This document shows, in pieces, positions 34,460 through 43,269 of a stretch of DNA of 64,000 bases; positions within the stretch are counted from its first letter, which is position 1; each line of letters starts with the position of its first letter. Position numbers and translations under genes: made by a program. Origin of the DNA: an uncultured Pseudomonadota bacterium (GTDB taxonomy: Bacteria; Myxococcota_A; UBA796; SXON01); contig CAIQVJ010000032.1 in NCBI GenBank assembly GCA_903875225.1, positions 19,406-83,405 on the forward strand. The letters run 5' to 3'. The notes below the pieces were generated by a model that worked only from the letters and a program-made list of their open reading frames with translations, was not told the DNA's origin and did not search any database.

Positions 34460-35606
34460 CGACACGCTCGCTGCCAGCGACATCGATGCGCTCGCGGACT
34501 GGCTCCGCACGCATCCCCGGCTCACACAGGGCGAGCAGGTCCGCGCGTTCGAGCGGCAGTGGTCCTCGTGGCTCGGCTCGGCAGAGTCCGTGATGGTCTC
34601 CAACGGGTCCACGGCGAACTTCGCGTTGCTGGCCTGCACGGCGCGGAGAATCGGGAAGCGGCACCCCCGCGTGGGCGTGGCCGCGGTCACCTGGTCCACG
34701 AACGTGACGCCTGCGCTCCTGATGGGATGGCCCGTGACCGTGTTCGACGTGGATCCGCGCACGCTCGGGGTCGATGCAGAGCAGGTGTGCAGCGCGATGC
34801 GCAACGGCGATCTGGACATCCTGTTCGTCACCCACCTGCTCGGCCTGAACGCACTGTCACCCGCGATCGTGGAGACCGCGGCGGCCACCGGGGTCGCGCT
34901 CGTCGAGGACTGCTGCGAGGCGCACGGCGCCCGGTACGGCGCCCGGCGTGTCGGGACCGTAGGCCTCGGGTCGACCTTCTCGTTCTACTTCGGACACCAC
35001 ATGTCCACCATCGAAGGCGGGATGATCTGCACCGACGATCCCGCGTTCGCCGACGACCTGCGCCTGATGCGCGCCCATGGCCTCGCGCGCGAGAGCCACG
35101 ACTTCGACGCCCTCGCCGCGCAACATCCGGAGATCGATCGACGTTTCCTCTTCGTCATGCCCGGCCTGAACTTCCGCTCGACCGAGCTCAACGCCTTTCT
35201 CGGCAAGCGCCAGCTGGCCCAGCTCGACGAACGGATCGGCGTGCGCAACCGGAACATGAGCACGTTCCTCGACCGCGTCCGGAATTCGCCGGTCGCCGGC
35301 GCGATCCGGACCGACTACGCGACCGAGGGCATGAGCTCCTTCGCGCTCCCGCTCGTCTCGCGCGACGCCGCCACGCACCGCCGGGTGCGGGAGATCGTCG
35401 ACCAGCTGGGCGTGGAGAGCCGACCCGTCGTCGCCGGGAACCTCGCACATCAGCCCATGCTCGCCGGGTACGACGTGACCGTGCGCCCCACGCCCGTCGC
35501 CGATCACGTGCACACGTGCGGGCTCTACGTCGGAAACGGACATCACGTCGGAGAACCCATGGTTCATCAGCTCGTCGACGGCCTGGTCGCGGGGCTCGCC
35601 ACATGA
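34443..35606 (+). CDS. DegT-family enzyme, GDP-4-keto-6-deoxymannose 3-dehydratase (ColD)-like
   Basis: A 387-residue DegT/DnrJ/EryC1/StrS-fold protein. The usual PLP lysine is absent: the site reads [15 protein letters not shown] with His185-His186 where aminotransferases have Lys. ColD, the known PMP-dependent 3-dehydratase, has a histidine there (His188). Other fold features are present: [11 protein letters not shown], the PLP-binding [10 protein letters not shown], and [15 protein letters not shown] infer removal of the C3 hydroxyl from GDP-4-keto-6-deoxy-D-mannose. The alternative with the same substitution, RfbH-type CDP-sugar dehydratase, would need an iron-sulfur reductase partner, none of which is seen nearby, and the adjacent gmd favours a GDP sugar. 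Start ATG 34443 lies within the preceding gene. Confidence 0.82.
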   Translation: MWHLASDTLAASDIDALADWLRTHPRLTQGEQVRAFERQWSSWLGSAESVMVSNGSTANFALLACTARRIGKRHPRVGVAAVTWSTNVTPALLMGWPVTVFDVDPRTLGVDAEQVCSAMRNGDLDILFVTHLLGLNALSPAIVETAAATGVALVEDCCEAHGARYGARRVGTVGLGSTFSFYFGHHMSTIEGGMICTDDPAFADDLRLMRAHGLARESHDFDALAAQHPEIDRRFLFVMPGLNFRSTELNAFLGKRQLAQLDERIGVRNRNMSTFLDRVRNSPVAGAIRTDYATEGMSSFALPLVSRDAATHRRVREIVDQLGVESRPVVAGNLAHQPMLAGYDVTVRPTPVADHVHTCGLYVGNGHHVGEPMVHQLVDGLVAGLAT

Positions 35607-36589
35607 AGCGCGCCCTCATCACCGGCATCACCGGCCAGGACGGGAGCTACCTCGCCGAGCTCCTGCTCGCGAAGGGGTACCAGGTACACGGCATCATCCG
35701 CCGCTCGTCCTCCTTCAACACCTCGCGCATCACCCACATGTTCGAGGAGCCCCAGGCGGAGGAGCAACGCCTCGTGCTCCACTACGGGGACGTGGCAGAC
35801 GCCACGCGACTCGCGAGGCTGATCAGTCGCATCGAGCCCGACGAGATCTACAACCTCGCGGCCCAGAGCCAGGTGCGGGTGAGCTTCGACATCCCGGAGT
35901 ACACCGCAGACATCACCGGCCTCGGCGCGATCCGTCTGCTCGAGGCGATCCGCGACGCACGGGTGCAATGCAGGTTCTACCAGGCATCGAGCTCCGAGAT
36001 GTTCGGCTCGACACCCCCACCGCACCGTGAGGACACCCCGTTCCACCCCCGCTCGCCGTACGCGGTGGCCAAGCTCTACGCGCACTGGGCGACCATCAAC
36101 TACCGTGAGGCCTACGGGCTCCACGCGTCCACCGGAATCCTGTTCAACCACGAGTCCCCCCGCCGCGGCGAGACCTTCGTGACCCGCAAGATCACCATGG
36201 CGATCCCGAAGCTGCTCAAGAAGGAGCAGCCGTTCCTCTACCTGGGCAACCTCTCCGCCCGCCGGGACTGGGGCCACGCCCGCGACTACATGGAAGCCGT
36301 CCACGCGATCGTGCAGCACGATGCCGCGGACGACTTCGTGATCGGGACCGGCGAGTCGCACTCCGTCGAGGACTTCCTCGACGTGGCATTCGGGCTCGTG
36401 AAGCTGGACTGGCACGACTATGTGCGCATGGACCCCCGGTACCTGCGTCCCTCCGAGGTGGAGACGCTCTGCGCAGACGCCACCAAGGCCCGCGAGGTGC
36501 TCGGTTGGCGCCCCCGCACGACGTTCCCCGAGCTGGTCCGCGAGATGGTCACGTCCGATCTCGCGGCAGCGAACATGTCACTCCCCTGA
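35603..36589 (+). CDS. gmd: GDP-mannose 4,6-dehydratase
   Basis: A 328-residue SDR-fold dehydratase that converts GDP-D-mannose to GDP-4-keto-6-deoxy-D-mannose using bound NADP. The sequence is a textbook Gmd: [14 protein letters not shown] at the start, [33 protein letters not shown], the catalytic [43 protein letters not shown] and [12 protein letters not shown]. The start ATG 35603 overlaps the stop of the ColD-like gene (ATGA). It supplies the common intermediate for colitose, fucose, rhamnose or perosamine branches. Confidence 0.95.
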   Translation: MKRALITGITGQDGSYLAELLLAKGYQVHGIIRRSSSFNTSRITHMFEEPQAEEQRLVLHYGDVADATRLARLISRIEPDEIYNLAAQSQVRVSFDIPEYTADITGLGAIRLLEAIRDARVQCRFYQASSSEMFGSTPPPHREDTPFHPRSPYAVAKLYAHWATINYREAYGLHASTGILFNHESPRRGETFVTRKITMAIPKLLKKEQPFLYLGNLSARRDWGHARDYMEAVHAIVQHDAADDFVIGTGESHSVEDFLDVAFGLVKLDWHDYVRMDPRYLRPSEVETLCADATKAREVLGWRPRTTFPELVREMVTSDLAAANMSLP

Positions 36590-36602
36590 TGCGAGGCACC
36601 GG

Positions 36603-37289
36603 ATGCGGATCGGCCTCGCAATCCTGAACCGCAACGAGGAAGCCGCGCTTCCCAGCGTGCTGCCCCGGTTGCCTCGCGAATCGGTCGATCTCTGCTTTGC
36701 CGTGGACGGGGGGTCGACCGATGGATCCAGGGCGATCTTCGCGACCCACGGCATCGAGGTCCTGCCGGAAGCTTCCGCTGGCCGTGGCGAGGCGTTCCGC
36801 ATCGCCTTCGACCACGCCCGCGGCAAGGTGGACGCTCTCGTGCTGTTCAGCGCAGACGGGAACGAGGAGCCCACCGACATCCCGCGCTTCCGGCCCGCGC
36901 TGGAGGCAGGTGCCGGGCTCGTCATCGCCTCGAGGATGCTCCCGGGCAGCGTGAACGAGGAGGACGGGAGCAGGCTCCCCATTCGGAAGTGGGCCAATCT
37001 CGCCTTCGGCGAGGCCGCCCACAGGCGGTGGGGAGCAGGACAGCCGAAGATCTCGGACCCGATCAACGGCTTTCGCGCGCTGACCGTGGCCGCCTGGGAT
37101 CGCCTCCAGTTGGACGGTCGAGGCTACACCATCGAGTACCAGAGCTCCATCCGGGCCTACAAGCTCGGCCTCCCGGTGGCCGAGTTTCCCACGGTGGAAG
37201 GTCAACGCATCGGGGGGGAGTCCGGGGCACGATCCATCCCGACCGGACTCCGGTTCCTGCGCCTGCTGCTCTCCGAGGAACGCAGGTAG
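36603..37289 (+). CDS. GT2 family glycosyltransferase
   Basis: A 228-residue family-2 glycosyltransferase. It begins GLAILNRNEEAALPSVLPRL and has the nucleotide-binding AVDGGSTDGS. The metal-binding position reads FSADGNEEP, less canonical than Asp-X-Asp. DPINGFRAL near the end is a usual acceptor-side element. The first 13 bases after gmd's stop separate the genes, so it likely belongs to the same operon. The open frame extends to 36420 opposite gmd, but the coding start is the ATG at 36603. It may transfer the deoxysugar or make a lipid-linked sugar; the acceptor is unknown. Confidence 0.82.
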   Translation: MRIGLAILNRNEEAALPSVLPRLPRESVDLCFAVDGGSTDGSRAIFATHGIEVLPEASAGRGEAFRIAFDHARGKVDALVLFSADGNEEPTDIPRFRPALEAGAGLVIASRMLPGSVNEEDGSRLPIRKWANLAFGEAAHRRWGAGQPKISDPINGFRALTVAAWDRLQLDGRGYTIEYQSSIRAYKLGLPVAEFPTVEGQRIGGESGARSIPTGLRFLRLLLSEERR

Positions 37290-37299
37290 CGAAGCAGCT

Positions 37300-38091
37300 T
37301 CAGGAGGACCGGGCGCGCCCGGCGCCCCCCGCCCCACCGATCGGGATCGTGCTGGCGAAACCGGCCGGAAGTGCGAACGCGCGGGACAACGCGGGCGAGA
37401 CGTAGGCCGAGGCCTCCACCGGAACCTCGAAGGGCAGCAGCTCGCCGGGGACCCCGAACGTCAACCCGTAGAGGCTCAGGGAGACCCGGTAGTGCACCTC
37501 TGCAGGTCGCATCTGCGCGCCGAGGAGCCAGCGGGACAAGGGCCAGACCCCGGCAGTCACGACAGGCGCGGCGACGCGCGCGTACAGCGGCTCCGGGATC
37601 CGGGACAAGCCGCGCACCGCCAGCGTGAGCGCAAGCGGCTTCTCCCGCTGCAACAGCACGCGCACCTCCCCTCGCGCGTTGCAGAGCCGGGCCATCCCGG
37701 CGAGGGAGGCCAGCCACGTGGACGACGGCGTGTAGGGGAGCACGCCCACGCAGGTGACGAGGTCGAAGTCCGCTTCCCCCAGACCGGTCAGGTTCCGCAG
37801 GTCCGCTTGCGCGTACCGGTCCGCCAGCTCTGGGAACCGGCGCTTCGCGTGCTCGACGCAGCGCTGCGCCACGTCGACGCCAAACGCGTCCGCGCCCAGA
37901 TCGGTGAGCGCCCGCACCGACTCGCCGTTCCGACAGCCCACGTCCAACACCTTCAAGCCCGCGAGCGGACGATGCGAGGTGAACTTCTCCATCATGTCCC
38001 GCGCAGTCGCCACCGAGAGCTCGAAGCCAGATGTCCGGTTGAACACGCGCACCGGAGGGACGATGCTCGGCCCTGCACGGCGCGGGCTCAT
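37300..38091 (-). CDS. Class I SAM-dependent methyltransferase
   Basis: A 263-residue methyltransferase. The SAM-binding motif I reads VLDVGCRNGESVRAL (about residues 47-61), followed by the acidic FGVDVAQRCVEHAKRRF and motif DFDLVTCVGVLPYTP. The second half (GVWPLSRWLLGAQMRP ... FEVPVEASAYVSP) is not a recognised substrate domain. Start ATG 38091 overlaps the stop of the HupE/UreJ-like gene (ATGA), so they form an operon. It is convergent with the GT2 gene, 10 bases apart. The substrate is unknown; a sugar is plausible given the neighbours. Confidence 0.82.
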   Translation of the reverse strand: MSPRRAGPSIVPPVRVFNRTSGFELSVATARDMMEKFTSHRPLAGLKVLDVGCRNGESVRALTDLGADAFGVDVAQRCVEHAKRRFPELADRYAQADLRNLTGLGEADFDLVTCVGVLPYTPSSTWLASLAGMARLCNARGEVRVLLQREKPLALTLAVRGLSRIPEPLYARVAAPVVTAGVWPLSRWLLGAQMRPAEVHYRVSLSLYGLTFGVPGELLPFEVPVEASAYVSPALSRAFALPAGFASTIPIGGAGGAGRARSS

Positions 38092-39092
38092 GTCCGCACC
38101 CGCTGCACGAGCCACACGAGCCCCGCCAGCGCGACCGCGACCGAGATCCCCGGCACCCCTCTCCGCTCCCACCAGGACGTCCTGCGGAGGAGGAGCAGCA
38201 CCGGCATCGCCAGGGCCACGACAGTCGCCTGTCCCACCTCGACCCCCCCGTTGAACGAGACCAGTGCGAGCACCAGCGCATCCCGGGGCAGGCCCAGCTC
38301 GATCAGCAGGCCCGCAAAGCCGAAACCGTGGATCAAGCCCAGGAGGAACGTCACGATCACGCGCCTTTTCGGCGGAGGACGCCAGAAGTTCTCGATGCCC
38401 ACGAAGGCGATGGACGCCGCGATGGCGGGCTCGACGAACGCTGGCGAGAGGTGCACGATCCCAAGGGCCGCGAGGGAGAGGGTGATCGAATGGGCGACGG
38501 TGAACCCGGTGGTGATGAACAACATCGCCCGGAGGCTCGGGGCGGCGATCAGGAGCCCGAGCAGGAACAGCAGGTGGTCGTACCCTGTCCAGATGTGCTC
38601 GATGCCGAGCTTTCCGAACCGCAGACCGACATCCAGCGTGTCGGGCACGCCCGTGAATTCGGCGTGGGTGTGCGCGGCGTCCAGCACCGCGACGGATTGG
38701 CCGAACGCCTCCACGTAGTGGCGGTGCCCCTGCTCCACGCCGGCGAGGAAGCTCGCGTCGTACGTCCCGTGTTCACCCCCGGGGCAGTGGACCACGCTCC
38801 GGATCTCGACCCCGTCCCCCTCGACCCCGGAGATGAGGGGCTCGTCGATCGTGCAGGGGCCGCCGAGGTCGAGCCGGACCGAGTGCACGGTGAGGTCCGC
38901 GATGATGAGCCGCGACTCCTGCAGATCCGTGACCGGGAACTGCGCCTCCAGCTCAGGCCGCGCGATCGTGATCGTCAGGGAGTCCGCGTCGATGCGCGCG
39001 TAGGAGAGCCCGGGACGGTGAGCCAGGACACGGGGAACGAGCCATAAGAACACGTCCACCCGTAGCCCGGTCCCAGGATGCCGGCCGCGCAC
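38088..39092 (-). CDS. HupE/UreJ family membrane protein
   Basis: A 334-residue protein. A short hydrophobic lead ending in ...PRVLAH suggests export. Residues 20-170 form a beta-rich external domain. The C-terminal half has about six helices with the HupE/UreJ signature: GIEHIWTGYDHLLFLLGLL, GFTVAHSITLSLA, EPAIAASIAFVGIEN and GLIHGFGFAG. Related proteins are thought to move nickel or cobalt, which may be why conserved His residues sit in the helices, but this extended form occurs away from hydrogenase genes and its role is open. A GTG at 39059 is an alternative start. The stop overlaps the methyltransferase start. Confidence 0.85.
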   Translation of the reverse strand: MRGRHPGTGLRVDVFLWLVPRVLAHRPGLSYARIDADSLTITIARPELEAQFPVTDLQESRLIIADLTVHSVRLDLGGPCTIDEPLISGVEGDGVEIRSVVHCPGGEHGTYDASFLAGVEQGHRHYVEAFGQSVAVLDAAHTHAEFTGVPDTLDVGLRFGKLGIEHIWTGYDHLLFLLGLLIAAPSLRAMLFITTGFTVAHSITLSLAALGIVHLSPAFVEPAIAASIAFVGIENFWRPPPKRRVIVTFLLGLIHGFGFAGLLIELGLPRDALVLALVSFNGGVEVGQATVVALAMPVLLLLRRTSWWERRGVPGISVAVALAGLVWLVQRVRT

Positions 39093-39114
39093 GAGGCTGC
39101 GCTATACTGCACGG

Positions 39115-40296
39115 ATGCTCGCTCTGGCCCTCTTTTCGCCCCTCCTCGTCGCGCCCGCGGAGGCCGGACCGGTCTTCACCGAAGCGAGCGCGGAGGTGTA
39201 CCTCGACGACAACGGGAACTGGCCGCGAGCCTACCCCTACAACGACGGGTGGATGGTGTTTCACGCCGGCGGGGGCGACTACCAGTTGACGCACGCGCAC
39301 GCCGATCTCAGCCCCGACCGCACCGACGACCGGGCGCTCACCGGGCGCACCGATCTCAAGGACCACGACGTGCGGCCCTGCCCCGACGGCACGTTTCTCC
39401 ACGTCGCCACCGCAGACTTCGTCCCCCAGGGCCACGACTCCGCATACTCCTGGCGCTACGATGCCGACGCCCACTTGATCAGCAACGGCACGATCGCCGA
39501 GGCCGACACGTCGGGCAGCGTGTACGTGGACATGCCCGGCGTATGTGGCAACCACTTCCAGGGAGCGTTGTTCGAGTACCCGCCTTCGTCCCCCGGGCGC
39601 TTCGTGGAGATCGGGCCTGACGGATCCCCCGGTGCGCTCCACGACATGGAGGGGTCCCCCGCGTCCAATGGTTCGTCGCTGCTCGAGGACCTTGACGGCA
39701 CGCTCTGGATCAGCGGTTCGCCGCCCCACGGCCCCTGGACCGACTTCTCCTTCGTGCACTACGACACCGCATTCAACCTGCTGGGATCGGTGGAGGTGCC
39801 CGTGGTGGACGCCGGGCAGACCGCCATCCAACCGCAGACGACCATCCGCGTGGGCAACACGTACATCGTTGCATACCTGTATTCGGCCTACTCCGAGTCG
39901 AAGGTCCTGGACCTCGCGCTCGCGGCGTTCGACCAGGACTGGAACCTGATCGACAACATCCAGCTCTCGGAGAACAGCGGCACGGTCGGCGGGATGACAC
40001 CCTACGTGGTGTACGACGGACACGGCTCCCTGCTCGCGCTCTATGCGAAGGACCTCCAGAACTACGCGTTCACGGTGACCCTCGACCCGAGCGTGTACGA
40101 CGTGGTCGTCGACACCGGCACGCCCCCGGACACCTCGACGGACAGCCCGTCCGACAGCGAGAGCGGCTCGGACACCTGGGTGGACGCCAAACCGGGATGT
40201 GGCTGCGCGACATCAACGCCCGGCGGCCCGATGCTCGCCCTCATGATCGCGGGAGCCGCTGCGACCGCGTGCCGAAGGCGGGATCTGGCCGGATAG
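39115..40296 (+). CDS. Exported surface protein with MYXO-CTERM-like sorting tail
   Basis: A 393-residue secreted protein. A signal peptide (MLALALFSPLLVAPAEA) is followed by about 320 residues rich in Asp, Tyr, Trp and Gly with repeated blades (YNDGWMVFHAGGGDYQLTHA, PDGTFLHVATADF, YDTAFNLLGSVEVPV), perhaps a beta-propeller. A Thr/Ser/Asp/Pro linker (DTGTPPDTSTDSPSDSES) precedes the tail PGCGCATSTPGG, a hydrophobic helix and CRRRD. This Cys-helix-Arg pattern is that of MYXO-CTERM, a sorting signal of Myxococcota surface proteins. It is divergent from the HupE/UreJ gene with only 22 bases between. Ligand unknown. Confidence 0.8.
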   Translation: MLALALFSPLLVAPAEAGPVFTEASAEVYLDDNGNWPRAYPYNDGWMVFHAGGGDYQLTHAHADLSPDRTDDRALTGRTDLKDHDVRPCPDGTFLHVATADFVPQGHDSAYSWRYDADAHLISNGTIAEADTSGSVYVDMPGVCGNHFQGALFEYPPSSPGRFVEIGPDGSPGALHDMEGSPASNGSSLLEDLDGTLWISGSPPHGPWTDFSFVHYDTAFNLLGSVEVPVVDAGQTAIQPQTTIRVGNTYIVAYLYSAYSESKVLDLALAAFDQDWNLIDNIQLSENSGTVGGMTPYVVYDGHGSLLALYAKDLQNYAFTVTLDPSVYDVVVDTGTPPDTSTDSPSDSESGSDTWVDAKPGCGCATSTPGGPMLALMIAGAAATACRRRDLAG

Positions 40297-40315
40297 AGGG
40301 CTACGACGGTGCGTT

Positions 40316-40327
40316 CGGGGAGCCCCG
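40316..40327 (+). terminator. Short GC hairpin after MYXO-CTERM-like gene
   Basis: CGGGGAGCCCCG, 19 bases past the stop of the gene ending at 40296, can fold into a short stem. It is followed by GTGTTAA rather than a run of T, so a terminator role is a weak guess. Confidence 0.25.
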
Positions 40328-40333
40328 TGTTAA

Positions 40334-41110
<777 letters not shown>

Positions 41111-41124
41111 CCGCGAGACCTCCG

Positions 41125-41688
41125 ATGCAAAACGAATACCTCAAGTCCATGCAGGACGACATGAACAAGACGATCGACGCCCTCAAGCGTGATCTGATCG
41201 GCGTTCGCACCGGGCGCGCCTCGCCGGCCCTGGTGGAGAACCTGCAGGTGACTGTCGCGAGCTACGGTTCGACGATGCCCTTGCGGGACATCGCCGGGAT
41301 CACGGCCCCGGATCCCCGCATGATCGTGGTCAATCCCTGGGACAAGGGCACGATCCAGGACATCGAGCGCGCCATCGCCACCTCGGGACTCGGGTTCAAC
41401 CCGTCCAACGACGGCGTGGTCGTGCGCATCCCCATCCCGCCCCTCACCGGCGACCGCCGGCAGGGCCTGGTCAAGATCGTCAAGCAGCACGCCGAGGAGG
41501 CCAAGGTGCGCGTCCGCGGTGTCCGCCGCGAGTACAACGAGATGTTCAAGGCGCTCTCCGACGACGGCGACATGACCGAGGACGAGCTGAAACGCGTGCT
41601 GGAGAAGGTGCAGAAGGCCACCGACGAGCACGTCAAGAAGGTGGACGACATCTGCAACGCGAAGGAGAAAGAGGTCCTGGAGGTCTGA
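41125..41688 (+). CDS. frr: Ribosome recycling factor
   Basis: A 187-residue ribosome recycling factor that, with EF-G, splits the post-termination ribosome. It shows the family's MNKTIDALKRDLIGVRTGRASPALVENL start, the central PWDKGTIQDIERAI and LGFNPSNDGVVVRIPIP, and the C-terminal helix with EDELKRVLEKVQKATDEHVKK. It lies 14 bases after pyrH, and its stop overlaps the uppS start (TGATG), as is common for this cluster. Confidence 0.97.
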   Translation: MQNEYLKSMQDDMNKTIDALKRDLIGVRTGRASPALVENLQVTVASYGSTMPLRDIAGITAPDPRMIVVNPWDKGTIQDIERAIATSGLGFNPSNDGVVVRIPIPPLTGDRRQGLVKIVKQHAEEAKVRVRGVRREYNEMFKALSDDGDMTEDELKRVLEKVQKATDEHVKKVDDICNAKEKEVLEV

Positions 41689-42434
41689 TGGCCGCCGACC
41701 GACCCGGCGTGCCTCGCCACGTTGCCGTGATCATGGACGGCAACGGCCGCTGGGCGCAGGCGCGCGGACTGCCGAGGCTCCAGGGCCACGAAGAGGGCGC
41801 GAACAGCGTGCGCGAGATCACGCGAGCATGCCGCGAGAAGGGCATCGAAGCGCTCACCCTGTACAGCTTCTCCACCGAGAACTGGAAGCGCCCCGCCGAC
41901 GAGGTCGCTGGCCTCATGGCGCTCCTCGCCCGGTACCTGGGGCAGGAGCGCGCGGAGATCCTCGACAACGGGGTTCGTCTCAACGCCATCGGACAGACCG
42001 ACAAGCTCCCCGCGCCCGTCCGGCTCGCGCTCAAGGAGCTGATGCACGCCAGCCGGAAGAACGCGCGACCGGACAAGCCCGGAATGGTGCTCACCCTCGC
42101 GCTCTCCTACGGTGGGCGCGCCGAGATCGTCGAGGCCGCTCGCACGCTCGCGAAGCAGTGCCAGACCGGGCGCCTGCGCCCTGACGCCATCACCGAGGAC
42201 CTGTTCAGCAACTCGCTCGGCACCGCCGGGCTGCCGGACCCGGATCTCCTCATCCGCACCTCCGGCGAGCTGCGCCTCTCCAACTTCCTGCTCTGGCAGC
42301 TCGCCTATGCCGAGATGTACGTGACGGAGACGCACTGGCCGGACTTCCGGCGCCCGCAGCTCGATCTGGCCCTCGCGGCCTACGGCGGGCGCGAGCGCAG
42401 GTTCGGCAAGACGGGAGCGCAGGTGAACGCGTGA
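41688..42434 (+). CDS. uppS: Isoprenyl transferase (undecaprenyl diphosphate synthase)
   Basis: A 248-residue cis-prenyltransferase that adds isopentenyl units to farnesyl diphosphate to make the lipid carrier for peptidoglycan and glycan synthesis. It has VAVIMDGNGRWA with catalytic Asp17, GHEEGANSVREI, LYSFSTENWKRP, and the closing LLIRTSGELRLSNFLLWQ and ELYVTETHWPDF-like segment. Overlaps frr upstream and cdsA downstream (GTGA). Its product would feed the sugar-lipid steps predicted elsewhere in the window. Confidence 0.97.
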   Translation: MAADRPGVPRHVAVIMDGNGRWAQARGLPRLQGHEEGANSVREITRACREKGIEALTLYSFSTENWKRPADEVAGLMALLARYLGQERAEILDNGVRLNAIGQTDKLPAPVRLALKELMHASRKNARPDKPGMVLTLALSYGGRAEIVEAARTLAKQCQTGRLRPDAITEDLFSNSLGTAGLPDPDLLIRTSGELRLSNFLLWQLAYAEMYVTETHWPDFRRPQLDLALAAYGGRERRFGKTGAQVNA

Positions 42435-43225
42435 AACAACGCCTCATCGCCGGCCTCACCGGCCTCGGGATCATCCTGCCCGGCCTCATCTGGGGTGGCG
42501 TGACCGCGATCGCGATCATCGTCGCGATCGCCCTGCTGATCTGCCTCGACGAGTTCGCCCGCATGGCCGCGCCCGACCACAAGAAGCTCGCCCTCGCGGT
42601 GCTGCTTCCCGTCGGCCTCGCCGTGCACCTCACCTGGACCTGGGCGCCGGAGGCCGCGCCCGTCGTCACCGCCATCGGGACCATGGCCGCGCTCGCCGTC
42701 CCGATGTTCGCAGTCTCCGAGGTGGAGATCGCCGCACAGTTGGCGATGCGCATCGGCTTCGGGCTAGTCTACACCCCGCTGCTGATGGCGCCGCTCGTGT
42801 GGCTGCGTCGGGAGCCCGATGGACTCGCGCTGGTCTTCCTCGTGCTCGCCGTCACCTGGCTCGGAGACACTGGCGCCTATTTTGCCGGTCGCTTCGCAGG
42901 AAAAACACCGCTCTTCCCGCGCGTGAGCCCCAAGAAGACCCGCGAGGGCGTCGTCGGAGGTGTGCTCGCCGCAGTGGTCGGCGCCTGCGTCGTCAAGGCC
43001 GTCGGGGGGCTCGACATCGGCTGGGCCGCGCTGGTCGGGCTCGCCGCCGTGCTCGACCTCGCGGGGGTGGTCGGAGACCTCACGGAGAGCCTGTTGAAGC
43101 GCGCCTTCGGCGTGAAGGACTCGGGCTGGATCATGCCCGGACACGGCGGGATCCTCGATCGCGTCGACGCGCTCTTGTTCACCGGCCCCCTGCTGTGGGG
43201 GTTCGTGCTGCTGCGGCATCTGTAG
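42431..43225 (+). CDS. cdsA: Phosphatidate cytidylyltransferase
   Basis: A 264-residue integral membrane enzyme making CDP-diacylglycerol from phosphatidate and CTP. About seven helices are visible, and the signature near the C-terminus, SLLKRAFGVKDSGWIMPGHG followed by GILDRVD, matches the CdsA pattern exactly (K-D, P-x-H-G-G, D-R-x-D). The preceding LGDTGAYFAGRFAGKTPLFP is also typical. A GTG start at 42431 overlaps the uppS stop. The usual followers dxr and rseP are absent; a lipoprotein gene comes next. Confidence 0.95.
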   Translation: MKQRLIAGLTGLGIILPGLIWGGVTAIAIIVAIALLICLDEFARMAAPDHKKLALAVLLPVGLAVHLTWTWAPEAAPVVTAIGTMAALAVPMFAVSEVEIAAQLAMRIGFGLVYTPLLMAPLVWLRREPDGLALVFLVLAVTWLGDTGAYFAGRFAGKTPLFPRVSPKKTREGVVGGVLAAVVGACVVKAVGGLDIGWAALVGLAAVLDLAGVVGDLTESLLKRAFGVKDSGWIMPGHGGILDRVDALLFTGPLLWGFVLLRHL

Positions 43226-43236
43226 GCCGCACGGAA

Positions 43237-43253
43237 CCGCGCCTGGGGCGCGG
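43237..43253 (+). terminator. GC-rich hairpin between cdsA and beta-helix lipoprotein gene
   Basis: CCGCGCC at 43237-43243 pairs exactly with GGCGCGG at 43247-43253, 11 bases after the cdsA stop. No T-run follows, as is common in very GC-rich genomes, so it could be a terminator or simply a stem at the end of the housekeeping transcript. Confidence 0.4.
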
Positions 43254-43269
43254 CATGGTACGGTGAGGC

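Noticed and set aside
34443..35606. Perosamine synthase or other sugar aminotransferase
   Set aside because: The catalytic lysine is missing and a His pair stands in its place, as in 3-dehydratases.
37310..37323. 14-base perfect palindrome CCGGGCGCGCCCGG as an operator or terminator
   Set aside because: It lies within the 3' end of the methyltransferase gene, and such GC palindromes are expected by chance at this base composition.
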